Assembly (NCBI RefSeq): GCF_020165495.1
Contig: NZ_JAIUIE010000003.1
Coordinates: forward strand, 248,001-312,000
Direction of reading: 5' to 3'
Origin: Mesorhizobium sp. BR1-1-16
GTDB lineage: Bacteria > Pseudomonadota > Alphaproteobacteria > Rhizobiales > Kaistiaceae
Length of the DNA stretch: 64,000 bases
Shown here: piece after piece, positions 27,914 through 35,558 of the stretch
How the letters are laid out: every line of letters starts with the position of its first letter
Numbering within the stretch: position 1 is the first letter of the stretch
Notes under the pieces: model-generated
The model's database searches: none
Told to the model about the DNA's origin: nothing
Seen by the model: only the letters and a program-made list of their open reading frames with translations
Made by a program: the position numbers and the translations under genes

Positions 27914-28338
27914 ACGCTGCGGCGCTCTCCGGCGAGAGGATGGCGGCCACGGCGGGCAGGTTCCTTCTCGCCGACATGGTCCGTCGGCCCGGCACCCCGA
28001 TCACGCTCCTGGTCGCGTTCGGCGAGGAGTTCGTGCTTGCGCAGCTCGTCGGTCGCGGCGAGCAACTCATCCTGCGCCGTCTCGAGCTGGACCTGCAGCT
28101 CTTGCGCGGAAGCGCGGAGATTGTCACGCCGCTGCGAGGCGGCCTTGGCGAAGGTCGGATAGGCGAAATGGCTTTCGTCGCGAATGCCGCTTCGTTCCTG
28201 CTCGATCTTGATCTGATCCTCGAGATCGCGCGCCATCCGTTCGAATTCAGCGATCATGAGTTCGATCTGCTGGACGCGGCGACGCTTCTCCTCAGCCTGG
28301 AAACGCTTCAGCCGAATGAGGCTCTCACGCGACTTCAT
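27910..28338 (-). CDS. fliJ: Flagellar export protein FliJ
   Basis: A 142-residue highly charged coiled-coil protein, the chaperone-escort/stalk-like component of the flagellar type III export apparatus. It starts MKSRESLIRLKRFQAEEKRRRVQQIE and continues with long heptad-type helices to about residue 115; the tail is disordered and basic. In Rhizobiales an isolated fliJ beside ctrA is usual, away from the main flagellar genes. The start at 28338 was chosen for the family N-terminus. Together with ctrA it flanks a 477-bp regulatory region. Confidence 0.85.
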   Translation of the reverse strand: MKSRESLIRLKRFQAEEKRRRVQQIELMIAEFERMARDLEDQIKIEQERSGIRDESHFAYPTFAKAASQRRDNLRASAQELQVQLETAQDELLAATDELRKHELLAERDQERDRGAGPTDHVGEKEPARRGRHPLAGERRSV

Positions 28339-28815
28339 TACACCCACAACTCCCCTCAGCCCCCAGCGCCGGCACAACGCCGGCTCCGAAGCGCTTGCAT
28401 GTCCGCCCCCGATGCGGCGCAACCGTCCGCCAAAGCGGACCAGTCACTTGTCAAAACCTTAAACCTTCGGCTCCGCGCTAACGTTTCGTTTACGTCTCGC
28501 GTTAATCATGGCGAAGGAGGGCTTAAGGCCAGGTAAACCCCATCGGATGCTGACCCATCCTAAAATGCGGAGTCCGACGAATTGGTTACTGCGATCCGTG
28601 CAATTGTGCCTATCGACCCCTCGGGGTGCTGACGGGCGTTCAATTCAGGCGGCGGGAGGAATTTTCGTCCCGTGCGTCCAAGCCGCTTGTAGGCGCGAAT
28701 CGGAATTTGTTAACCATTGTTCGTTAGGCTTCGAATCGGGGTTGAGCCGTTTCCCATGGCGGCCGGTTCGAAAGACCGGAACGCCAAGCCCAGGATAGGC
28801 AATGAGGGGATTGGT
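28339..28815. promoter_or_regulatory. fliJ/ctrA divergent regulatory region
   Basis: 477 bp without a convincing gene. Three GANTC sites (the CcrM methylation target) are present: GAGTC 28570-28574, GAATC 28697-28701 and GAATC 28733-28737, the last two 79-120 bp before ctrA. A CtrA-like half-site GTTAACC lies at 28709-28715, but its nearest partner (TTAG, 28724) is 10 rather than 7 bases away. Several TTAA words near 28460-28535 are not in N7 pairs. In Caulobacter ctrA is controlled by CcrM methylation and CtrA itself, so these sites are probably functional. Confidence 0.5.
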
Positions 28816-29517
28816 ATGAGAGTTTTGCTGATCGAGGACGACAGCGCCACGGCGCAGAGCATCGAGTTGATGCTCAAGTCCGAGAATTTCAACGTCTACA
28901 CGACGGATCTCGGCGAAGAGGGTGTCGATCTCGGCAAGCTCTATGACTACGACATCATTCTTCTCGACCTGAACCTGCCGGACATGTCGGGTTATGAGGT
29001 GCTGCGCGCGCTGCGTCTCTCCAAGGTCAAGACGCCGATCCTGATCCTTTCCGGCCTCGCCGGCATCGAGGACAAGGTGCGCGGTCTCGGCTTCGGTGCC
29101 GACGACTACATGACGAAGCCGTTCCACAAGGACGAGCTCGTCGCCCGCATCCACGCCATCGTCCGTCGCTCGAAGGGCCATGCCCAGTCGGTCATCAACA
29201 CCGGCGACCTGACGGTCAATCTCGACACCAAGACCGTCGAGGTGAATGGCAGCCGCGTCCATCTGACCGGCAAGGAATACCAGATGCTGGAGCTGCTCTC
29301 GCTCCGCAAGGGCACGACGCTGACCAAGGAGATGTTCCTCAATCATCTCTATGGCGGCATGGATGAGCCCGAGCTGAAGATCATCGACGTCTTCATCTGC
29401 AAGCTGCGCAAGAAGCTCGCGACCGCCACCAGCGGCCACAATTACATCGAGACCGTCTGGGGCCGCGGCTATGTGCTGCGCGAGCCGGACGAGGTTCCGA
29501 TGCGCGTTTCCGCCTGA
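28816..29517 (+). CDS. ctrA: Cell-cycle master regulator CtrA
   Basis: A 233-residue OmpR-type response regulator. The receiver domain (residues 1-115) has E7-D8-D9, phosphoacceptor D51 (ILLDLNLPD) and K in [10 protein letters not shown]. The C-terminal winged helix (about 130-225) has the family recognition segment [20 protein letters not shown] and [14 protein letters not shown]. CtrA controls replication, division, flagellar and envelope genes and is phosphorylated by ChpT, encoded 190 bp away on the opposite strand. The tail ends VPMRVSA, a hydrophobic end like that of CtrA proteins degraded by ClpXP. The start at 28816 gives the standard MRVLLIEDD. Confidence 0.98.
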   Translation: MRVLLIEDDSATAQSIELMLKSENFNVYTTDLGEEGVDLGKLYDYDIILLDLNLPDMSGYEVLRALRLSKVKTPILILSGLAGIEDKVRGLGFGADDYMTKPFHKDELVARIHAIVRRSKGHAQSVINTGDLTVNLDTKTVEVNGSRVHLTGKEYQMLELLSLRKGTTLTKEMFLNHLYGGMDEPELKIIDVFICKLRKKLATATSGHNYIETVWGRGYVLREPDEVPMRVSA

Positions 29518-29540
29518 TCGAGATCGGCGCTCAACACTGA

Positions 29541-29565
29541 AAAGACCCCGCTCCGGCGGGGTTTT
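29541..29565 (+). terminator. Rho-independent terminator of ctrA
   Basis: CCCCGC (29546-29551) pairs with GCGGGG (29556-29561) around TCCG, with one more A-T pair outside, flanked by AAA on the left and TTTT on the right. It starts 24 bp after the ctrA stop. Confidence 0.88.
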
Positions 29566-29708
29566 GCTTTTGGGGCGGAGGCTCGTCCCGACCCTACCGG
29601 CATCGCGCCGCAGGCGGCGTCTGCAGGATGGAGACTTAAAGCGCTCGGGTAGGACGGCGCTGCCGGATTCCACCGACGCGCGGTACCCACGCCAGCGGCA
29701 GGCCGACC

Positions 29709-30365
29709 TTAAGCGGCGGCAGCCCGGGTCTTGGCGGTGATCAGGACGTCGGTTCCTTCGAGCGCGGCGACAACGTCCATGTTGCAGGCGCGGGCGAGCA
29801 AGCCGGCATAATAAGGCTGCACGGCATGGGCATCGACATGCACGTCGATCAGTTGGCCGGGGACGAGCTTTTCGAAAGCGGCGGGGACGCGCGCATTCGG
29901 GCCCGAGCAATGCAGGCTGAAATCCGGCGCCGACGGCGCGCCATCGACCACCACCTTAATATGGCCGCCGCGCGGCACGGCCGAAACCGCCAGCAGCACG
30001 AGGTTGAGCAGCAGCTTGACGCGGTTCTTGGCCATCAGGGCGGGCGGGGCCGACCACGAGATATCGGCCTTCTCGCCGTCCATCCAGCCGCGCGCCACCT
30101 TCTCGGCATCGCCGAGATCGATCTCGGCACCGGCCGAACCGGCTGCGCCGAAGGCAAGGCGGGCGAATTGCAGCTTGGCCGAAGCCTGGCGGGCGCTCTT
30201 GCGGATGAGATCGAAGGCGAAGGCCTTCATTTCCTCGTTGTTCTCCTCGTCGAGAACCTCGAGCCCGTTGTTGATCGCGCCGACCGGCGAGATGATGTCG
30301 TGGCAGACGCGGCTGCACAGCAGCGCTGCAAGGTCGAGCGCCTCGAGTTCGACCGGCTCAGACAT
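29709..30365 (-). CDS. chpT: Histidine phosphotransferase ChpT
   Basis: A 218-residue phosphotransferase that passes phosphate from the hybrid kinase CckA to CtrA and CpdR. The phosphorylated histidine is H22 (SRVCHDIISPVGAINNG), in a DHp-like helical hairpin. The C-terminal half is a degenerate GHKL ATPase-like domain without nucleotide motifs (NRVKLLLNLVLLAVSAVPRGG). The frame is open upstream to 30467, but the start at 30365 gives the family N-terminus. It is convergent with ctrA; cckA is not in the window. Confidence 0.95.
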   Translation of the reverse strand: MSEPVELEALDLAALLCSRVCHDIISPVGAINNGLEVLDEENNEEMKAFAFDLIRKSARQASAKLQFARLAFGAAGSAGAEIDLGDAEKVARGWMDGEKADISWSAPPALMAKNRVKLLLNLVLLAVSAVPRGGHIKVVVDGAPSAPDFSLHCSGPNARVPAAFEKLVPGQLIDVHVDAHAVQPYYAGLLARACNMDVVAALEGTDVLITAKTRAAAA

Positions 30366-30653
30366 CGCCGTCCCCCAACATGCTGTTGCGAATCGCGCGC
30401 CTCCTGGAGCGCAGCACGGGGATACACCGCCCCGCCGTCGCTGCCAACCGCATCGGCTCCGCGCCAACCCTCCGATCCCTGCCCGGCCACCGCCCCGAAG
30501 GGGCCGCTTTTCTGCGCCATCGTGTCGTTGCCTCAGGGCTCGCTACTATGCTGGCCGGCAGCAAGACTTGCCGCCGGGCGGCTGCTTGGGGCACGCTGAC
30601 GCGCCATATCCGTCACCTGGCGGATTCGCCTCTTGCTCGAAAGGGATCGCCTC

Positions 30654-31226
30654 ATGTCGTTCGCCCTCCGATTCGGGTCTTGGCTCGGCATGCTGGCCCT
30701 TGCGGTCATGCTGTCGTCGGGTCAGGCCAGCGCACAGTCATCCGAGCAATACTCGGTTGACGAGATCGTCAAGGCTGGCGGCAATTTCTTCGGCGAAGTC
30801 TCGGGCGGACTCGCCTCCGTCGTCGAGCATTCGATGAAGCAATATGGTCAGCCGAACGGCTATGTGCTCGGCGAGCAGGGCAGCGGCGCGCTCATCGCCG
30901 GCGTCCGCTACGGCCAGGGCACGCTCTACACCAAGAACGCCGGCAAGCATCCGGTCTTCTTCCAGGGCCCGTCGATCGGCTGGGATTTCGGCGGCGAAGG
31001 CTCCAAGGTGATGATGCTCATCTACAACCTGCCCTCGGTGAATGCGATCTATGACCGCTTCGTCGGGATCAATGGTTCCGCCTTCCTCGTCGGCGGCATC
31101 GGCATGACGGTGCTCTCGCGCGACAATATCTTCGTCGTGCCGATCGTCTCCGGCGTCGGCGCGCGCCTCGGCGTCAATGTCGGCTACATGAAGTTCACCG
31201 ATCACCAGACCTGGAACCCCTTCTGA
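30654..31226 (+). CDS. eipA: EipA-type periplasmic protein (DUF1134)
   Basis: A 190-residue secreted protein. A signal peptide (FRFGSWL-like core, LGMLALAVMLSSGQASAQ) is followed by the DUF1134 beta-barrel with VDEIVKAGGNFFGEVSGGLA, GVRYGQGTLYTK and GPSIGWDFGGEGSKVMMLIYNL. Brucella EipA maintains envelope integrity and its gene is directly activated by CtrA. Its place here, divergent from chpT and two genes from ctrA, fits that link. No TTAA-N7-TTAA box was seen in its 288-bp upstream region. The symbol follows the Brucella family. Confidence 0.88.
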   Translation: MSFALRFGSWLGMLALAVMLSSGQASAQSSEQYSVDEIVKAGGNFFGEVSGGLASVVEHSMKQYGQPNGYVLGEQGSGALIAGVRYGQGTLYTKNAGKHPVFFQGPSIGWDFGGEGSKVMMLIYNLPSVNAIYDRFVGINGSAFLVGGIGMTVLSRDNIFVVPIVSGVGARLGVNVGYMKFTDHQTWNPF

Positions 31227-31352
31227 CCTGACGCTGGCCTTCACGCTCCGGAGAGATTCTCGCGCTAGGCTGTCGGCGCTGGACTCGCGGCCACGCCCGG
31301 TGTCATCTGACGGTCGGGGGCTGCGCACGGACAGGGACCGACGGAGCACGGC

Positions 31353-32513
31353 GTGATCGAAGCGGTGATGTATGTGGCGCTCGGCGTGCTTTCGGCAGGC
31401 CTGGTCGCGCTCGTTCTCATTCCTCCGTTCTGGCGTCGGGCGGTCCGCCTCAACCGTCGCGATATCGAAATGACGCTGCCGATGACCGGGGCCGAAATCG
31501 CGGCCGACAAGGATCAGCTCCGCGCAGGATTCGCCGTGTCGCTCCGCCAGCTTGAATCGACTGTGGAACGGTTGGAAACCCGTGTTGCGGCGCGCGAGGT
31601 CGAGCTTGGCCAGAAGCGCGAAATCATCACGCATCTGACCTCCGAGAGTTCGGTGTCGGCGCAGGGTTTGGGCGTCCTCGAAACCGAGCGCGATCAATTG
31701 CTGACGACGCTCGCGACCCGCGATCGACAGCTGGCCGAGGCCGACGACGCGCATAAGGCCGCCGAGAAGCGCATTCTGGATATCGAGGGCCGGCTCGACG
31801 CCGCGCGGCAGCAGATCGAGGCCGTGATCGCTGAGCGCGAGGCGCAGAAGCTGGAGCTAGTCGCGCGCGAGACAGAACTCGGCAATCTTCGTGATCGGAT
31901 CGCTGTGGCCACGGGGCTGGCGGGCGACGCCGGCGCCGTCGCCTCCGAAATGGCCGAACTCCGGACCGCGCTTGCGAGCGAGCGGGTGCGCCGCGAGGCT
32001 GCCATGGAGGAAGTCCGTGCCGCCGAGGCCGGACGTCGCGCCGTGGACGTCGAGGCGAAGGCGGGGGCGGTTGCGCTGTCGGCCGTGCACGAACAGCTTG
32101 CCGAGGCGACAAGCCGGATCGAAGCGCTGTCGACACGGCTTGTCGAAGCCGAGGCCAACAGCATGAGCCTCGCCGTGCTGCGGGACGAGAACACCGCGAT
32201 GCAGGCACGCTTCGCTGCGCTCGAAGCGGCTAATCTGCGGATCGAGGCATCCAGCGACACGCCCGAAGGCGAAACCGCCGCGCTGCGCAGGAAGCTGCTC
32301 GAAATCGGTGATGCGGTCGCGAGACTAGCCGCGCCGGCGCTTCCCGCCAGCAACGCGGCCATGGCGGCGCTCCCCGAAAGGAGCAGCATCGTTTCCATGC
32401 TCCCGGCGCCGGCCGGTCTTCCGTCCTCCGACGAAAGGTCGGCCCGCGCGATGGGACCGATCGGACTCGCCGAACGCATCCGGGCGCTGCAACAGACCTC
32501 GCAGGCGGGCTGA
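31353..32513 (+). CDS. Membrane-anchored coiled-coil protein of unknown function
   Basis: A 386-residue protein. One N-terminal membrane helix (VMYVALGVLSAGLVALVLI) is followed by a basic turn (PPFWRRAVRLNRRDIEMTLPMT) and then some 250 residues of nearly continuous heptad coiled coil (about residues 50-305), rich in E, R, A and L. The last 80 residues are alanine/proline-rich and probably disordered, ending LAERIRALQQTSQAG. The start is a GTG. The architecture resembles alphaproteobacterial cell-envelope or polar scaffold proteins, but no named family was recognised. It lies 126 bp after eipA and may share its transcript. Confidence 0.75.
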   Translation: MIEAVMYVALGVLSAGLVALVLIPPFWRRAVRLNRRDIEMTLPMTGAEIAADKDQLRAGFAVSLRQLESTVERLETRVAAREVELGQKREIITHLTSESSVSAQGLGVLETERDQLLTTLATRDRQLAEADDAHKAAEKRILDIEGRLDAARQQIEAVIAEREAQKLELVARETELGNLRDRIAVATGLAGDAGAVASEMAELRTALASERVRREAAMEEVRAAEAGRRAVDVEAKAGAVALSAVHEQLAEATSRIEALSTRLVEAEANSMSLAVLRDENTAMQARFAALEAANLRIEASSDTPEGETAALRRKLLEIGDAVARLAAPALPASNAAMAALPERSSIVSMLPAPAGLPSSDERSARAMGPIGLAERIRALQQTSQAG

Positions 32514-32534
32514 CCGCCGGACCCCCCGGCGCCT

Positions 32535-33533
32535 TCAGCGAAGGGCAGCGACAGGCTGCGTTTTCGAAGCCTCTTCCGCCAGACAGCCGAGGCCCTCCAA
32601 AGTGGCGCGGATCGCGATCGGCGTCGGCGTGTGCGGCTCTGCCCCGAGGAAGGCGGTGAGCTTGCTATTGTCCAGCTCGAGCCTCTCCTTCCAGAGATAG
32701 CGCATCTCGAGAATCTCGCGGAACATCTCGACGAACGGCGCCCCGGCATAGATCATCCACCAGGGGAAACGCCCGATCCTGAGCTCGGGCTTGCCGACCA
32801 CCGACCGCACGGCTTCGGCGATGCCGATCCCGCGGTCGAAGAAGTGTCCGCGAAAATGGAACGGTGCGAAGGTCGGCAGTTCGTCGGCGCGCTCGATCAA
32901 CCGTGCAAAGGTTTCGGCGAGATCCGGCAGATAGGCAAAGGCGTGGCCGATGTCGGGCGTTCCCGGATAGGTGATCGCGGTCACCGGCTTGCCCGGCTTC
33001 ACGATGCCCTGGCCGAACCAGCTATTGCCGACCGAGGGGCCGAAGAAATCCCCCGCCCGCAGGATGATGACCGGCACGCCTCCCGACGCTGCCTTGGCGA
33101 GACGCTCTTCCATCGCGACACGGATGCGGCCCTTGCGCGTTAACGGCTTCTGCGCAGCCGTCTCGGCAACAAGAGGCATTGCGTCGGGCCCGTAATTATA
33201 GACCGTGCCGGGGAAGACGATCCGCGCGCCATGCGCCTCGGCTGCCGTGATCGTGCTCTCCAGCATCGGCATCGCGAGGCCCGCCCAGTTCCTGTAGCCG
33301 GGCGGATTGGCACCATGAAAGATGACGTCCGCGCCGGCCGTCGCAGCCACCACATCCGCGGCCTGCATCGCGTCGCCTTCGACCCACGTGATCGCCGGCC
33401 CACGCCAGCGCCGCTGCGCCGCCTCGACATCGCGGGTGAGGCCTCGAACCGTCCAGCCACGGGAGGACATGACGCGCGCCACCGCGCCGCCGATCCCGCC
33501 CGTTGCCCCGATCACCAGCATCGTCTTGGTCAT
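32535..33533 (-). CDS. NAD-dependent epimerase/dehydratase family protein
   Basis: A 332-residue extended short-chain dehydrogenase. The N-terminal NAD(P)-binding motif GATGGIGGAVA starts near residue 8. The segment VFPGTVYNYGPDAMP, with its tyrosine, and the downstream NSWFGQGIV and HAFAYLPDLAETFARL are typical of atypical SDRs that reduce or epimerise small substrates. The ATG at 33533 is preferred over a GTG two codons earlier. It is divergent from a LysR-type regulator with a palindromic operator between them, so it is the likely target of that regulator. Confidence 0.85.
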   Translation of the reverse strand: MTKTMLVIGATGGIGGAVARVMSSRGWTVRGLTRDVEAAQRRWRGPAITWVEGDAMQAADVVAATAGADVIFHGANPPGYRNWAGLAMPMLESTITAAEAHGARIVFPGTVYNYGPDAMPLVAETAAQKPLTRKGRIRVAMEERLAKAASGGVPVIILRAGDFFGPSVGNSWFGQGIVKPGKPVTAITYPGTPDIGHAFAYLPDLAETFARLIERADELPTFAPFHFRGHFFDRGIGIAEAVRSVVGKPELRIGRFPWWMIYAGAPFVEMFREILEMRYLWKERLELDNSKLTAFLGAEPHTPTPIAIRATLEGLGCLAEEASKTQPVAALR

Positions 33534-33616
33534 GGTCACGCTCCATCGCTTGAGAATGACGACAAGCTAGTGCCGCATCCTTCGCAACGAAATTGTTGAA
33601 CTATGACTGGAAGGCA

Positions 33617-33635
33617 TGCATTATTTTATAATGCA
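33617..33635. promoter_or_regulatory. Perfect palindrome, likely LysR operator
   Basis: TGCATTAT-TTT-ATAATGCA is an exact 8-bp inverted repeat with a 3-base centre. It overlaps the start region of the LysR gene and faces the divergent dehydrogenase gene. AT-rich dyads of this T-N11-A form are standard LysR-type binding sites. Its overlap with the regulator start suggests autorepression. Confidence 0.65.
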
Positions 33636-34524
33636 GTTGTCCTGGGATCATTGCCGTTCATTTCTCGCCGTGCTCGGCGAGGGCAGCCTCTCGGCTGCTG
33701 CGCGCACGCTGCGACTGACCCAGCCGACGCTCGGCCGGCATGTCGCGGAACTCGAAGAGACGCTCGGCGTCGCGTTGTTCACACGCAGCCCCTCCGGCCT
33801 GCAGCCGACGGAAGCCGCACTCGAGCTCCGACCGCATGCCGAGGCGATGGCCGCAGCAGCAGAAACGCTGCTGCGCACCGCCTCGGGCGAGGCCGCGGAC
33901 GATCGGGGCACGGTTCGCGTCACGGCGAGCGAGATCATTGGAACGGAGGTGTTGCCGCCGATCCTGGCGCGCTTCAGCCGTCGCCATCCGCGTATCGCGA
34001 TCGAGTTGGTCGTTTCGAACCACACCGACAATCTGTTGCGCCGTGAATCGGACATCGCGGTAAGGATGGTGACGCCGAAGCAGGACGCCCTGCTGCAAAA
34101 GCGGATCGGCACTCTGGCGATCGGGCTGCATGCACGCCGCGACTATCTCGAAGCGCATGGCACGCCGCAAAGCCCGACTGACCTCATGGACCATGTGCTG
34201 ATCGGCTTCGATACCGAAACGCCGACCGTGCAGGCTGTGCAGCGGCTCGGGCTTCTCCCGGAGCGCTCGGCCTTCAGGTTCCGCACCGACAGCGACATCG
34301 CTCAGTTGCAGATGATCCGGGCGGGCGCAGGCATCGGCGGATGCCAGGTGATGCTGGCCAAGCGCGATCCCGAACTCGTCCGCGTGCTGCCGGAAGCGTT
34401 TGATTTCGGCCTCGAATGCTGGCTGGCCATGCATGAGGACTTGAAGTCGGTCCGTCGGATGCGCCTCGTCTATGACGAACTGGCGGACGGGCTCGCCGCC
34501 TATGTCAGGGGGCAAGACGACTGA
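33631..34524 (+). CDS. LysR-family transcriptional regulator
   Basis: A 297-residue regulator. The winged helix-turn-helix (SFLAVLGEGSLSAAARTLRLTQPTLGRHVAELEETLG) is followed by the effector-binding domain (VRVTASEIIGTEVLPPILARF). The start at 33631 (MQLSWDHCRSF) matches the usual family N-terminus; an in-frame ATG at 33616 is possible, but neither has a well-spaced ribosome-binding site. It probably controls the divergent SDR gene through the palindrome at 33617-33635. It ends before a leftward-acting terminator hairpin. Confidence 0.9.
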   Translation: MQLSWDHCRSFLAVLGEGSLSAAARTLRLTQPTLGRHVAELEETLGVALFTRSPSGLQPTEAALELRPHAEAMAAAAETLLRTASGEAADDRGTVRVTASEIIGTEVLPPILARFSRRHPRIAIELVVSNHTDNLLRRESDIAVRMVTPKQDALLQKRIGTLAIGLHARRDYLEAHGTPQSPTDLMDHVLIGFDTETPTVQAVQRLGLLPERSAFRFRTDSDIAQLQMIRAGAGIGGCQVMLAKRDPELVRVLPEAFDFGLECWLAMHEDLKSVRRMRLVYDELADGLAAYVRGQDD

Positions 34525-34550
34525 GCGGCGCGGATCCGTGGATTCGGCAC

Positions 34551-34664
34551 AAAAAAGACGCCCGTCGGGGAGGAGGTCGACGGGCGTCTCTAGAGAAGGC
34601 GCTGGGCTGGGGAGGAGATCAGCCGCGCGCCGATCGCGGGGAACGAGGGAGGAGGTTCGTTCCC
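34551..34664 (-). ncRNA. CUCCUCCC triple-hairpin RNA downstream of DUF1127 gene (copy A)
   Basis: Read on the minus strand, three tandem stem-loops begin 16 bases after the DUF1127 stop. Hairpin 1 (34639-34664): 8-bp stem, loop ACCTCCTCCC. Hairpin 2 (34605-34624): 5-bp stem, loop ATCTCCTCCC. Hairpin 3 (34556-34589): 12-bp stem, loop ACCTCCTCCC, followed by a T6 tract, so it is also the terminator. The stems differ while the loops are the same. Such loops downstream of DUF1127 genes define the 'cuckoo'/CcsR RNAs of Alphaproteobacteria, which are co-transcribed with the gene and processed, and whose loops can pair with Shine-Dalgarno-like sequences. Copy B at 50398 has the same plan. Confidence 0.85.
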
Positions 34665-34680
34665 GGCGAATTCTCGAAAC

Positions 34681-34833
34681 TCAATATCCGGCGGAGCGCT
34701 TGGCGACCTTGGAGATTTCGCCGCGTGCGATGCCGAGGTCATCGAGCTCGCGGGTCGTCAGCCGATTGAGCTCATTGCAGGTCTGGCGATACTTCAGCCA
34801 GCTCTTGTAGGAAGCAACGATGCCATTTGCCAT
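34681..34833 (-). CDS. DUF1127 small protein (copy A)
   Basis: A 50-residue basic protein starting MANGIVASYKSWLKYRQTCN and ending VAKRSAGY. The family core is LNRLTTRELDDLGIARGEI. DUF1127 proteins are small arginine/lysine-rich, RNA-associated factors in Alphaproteobacteria; in Rhodobacter one (CcaF1) is made from the same transcript as CcsR RNAs and affects RNA processing and stress response. Here too a three-hairpin RNA follows directly. A GGACC-type purine patch precedes the ATG, but no strong Shine-Dalgarno is seen. It is 56% or more identical in the core to the copy at 50237. Confidence 0.93.
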   Translation of the reverse strand: MANGIVASYKSWLKYRQTCNELNRLTTRELDDLGIARGEISKVAKRSAGY

Positions 34834-34892
34834 TTGTTCGGTCCTTCTTCCGGAAGCGCCGGGCCAGTGCCGTGCCGCTTTCGATGATTGGA

Positions 34893-34918
34893 AGATAGGC
34901 CAGTCCGCCGGAGATGAG
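34893..34918 (-). promoter_or_regulatory. Candidate stress promoter of DUF1127 copy A
   Basis: On the minus strand, CTCATC, 14 bases, CTATCT, inside the longer word GGCCTATCTT (34892-34901). The same GGCCTATCTT, with CTCGAA 14 bases upstream, lies before copy B, at a similar distance from the start codon (about 60-70 bases). The arrangement is like RpoH-type promoters, known to drive the homologous Rhodobacter operon. The -35 here is weak. Confidence 0.4.
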
Positions 34919-35097
34919 CACTCGGTGAAAAGTCATGGCTGGCCTGCGTTTGATGCAGAGCAATATCACATTGCCGCTCTATGTTGCGCCGCACAATCGC
35001 CATGTTCCGAGGTCTTCAAGGAGACTGCTGCATCGTGCCGGATTCTCGCCACATCGCCGGCGCGGTTGAGCCGCATCTCGGCATGAGCCTCCCGCGA
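34919..35097. other. Gap with no recognisable gene
   Basis: The 264 bp between the DUF1127 start (34833) and the DUF2000 stop (35098) hold only the candidate promoter described separately. The remaining bases show no convincing coding pattern, repeat or terminator. Confidence 0.5.
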
Positions 35098-35505
35098 TCA
35101 CGCCATGAACTTCAGGCCGCTCGTCACCTTGTCGATGATCTTGCGCTCGCCATGCAGGCCGATGCCGACGGGATCCAGCGCCTCGCTTGTGACCGAGGCG
35201 ACCGCCGCGCGGTTGGCGGCATCATGGGTGGTTGCGAACATCTCGCGTATATAGATCGCGATATCGAGTGAGCGGGACAGCGCCCGTCCATGCGTGCGCC
35301 TGAGGCCTGCGGCATCCGTGCCGTAGATGAAGACCGGCTCGCGGATCAGCGCGGCATAGGCCTGGCCGCTGGCATCGCGATAGGGCTCGCCGATGATGGC
35401 GTGCCGCGCGGCGAGCCCTCCGGCGAGGAAGGCGGCGATATTGACCTTCTGCCAAGGCAGCAGATCGTCGAGGATCACGAGGGCAGTCTTGGTGGCGTAA
35501 AGCAT
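35098..35505 (-). CDS. DUF2000 family protein
   Basis: A 135-residue cytosolic protein of the DUF2000 group (peptidyl-tRNA hydrolase-like fold). It starts TKTALVILDDLLPWQKVNIAAFL. It carries the family phrase IGEPYRDASGQ and the histidine-containing segment IREMFATTHDAANRAAVA, and ends near DPVGIGLHG. No enzyme activity is established for the family. It is divergent from an AraC-type regulator 53 bp away, a pairing often seen, so the regulator probably controls it. Confidence 0.85.
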   Translation of the reverse strand: MLYATKTALVILDDLLPWQKVNIAAFLAGGLAARHAIIGEPYRDASGQAYAALIREPVFIYGTDAAGLRRTHGRALSRSLDIAIYIREMFATTHDAANRAAVASVTSEALDPVGIGLHGERKIIDKVTSGLKFMA

Positions 35506-35558
35506 GGCGGCAAGGCTAGGATCGGCGCGAGCCCGCGTCTTGAACGATCGTGCATGGA

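Noticed and set aside
28710-28727. Full CtrA box (TTAACC...TTAG) upstream of ctrA
   Set aside because: The spacing between half-sites is 10, not 7; kept only as a half-site.
33627-33632. TATAAT as a -10 box of the LysR gene
   Set aside because: It lies at the start codon; transcription from it would begin downstream of every plausible start. It is part of the palindrome.
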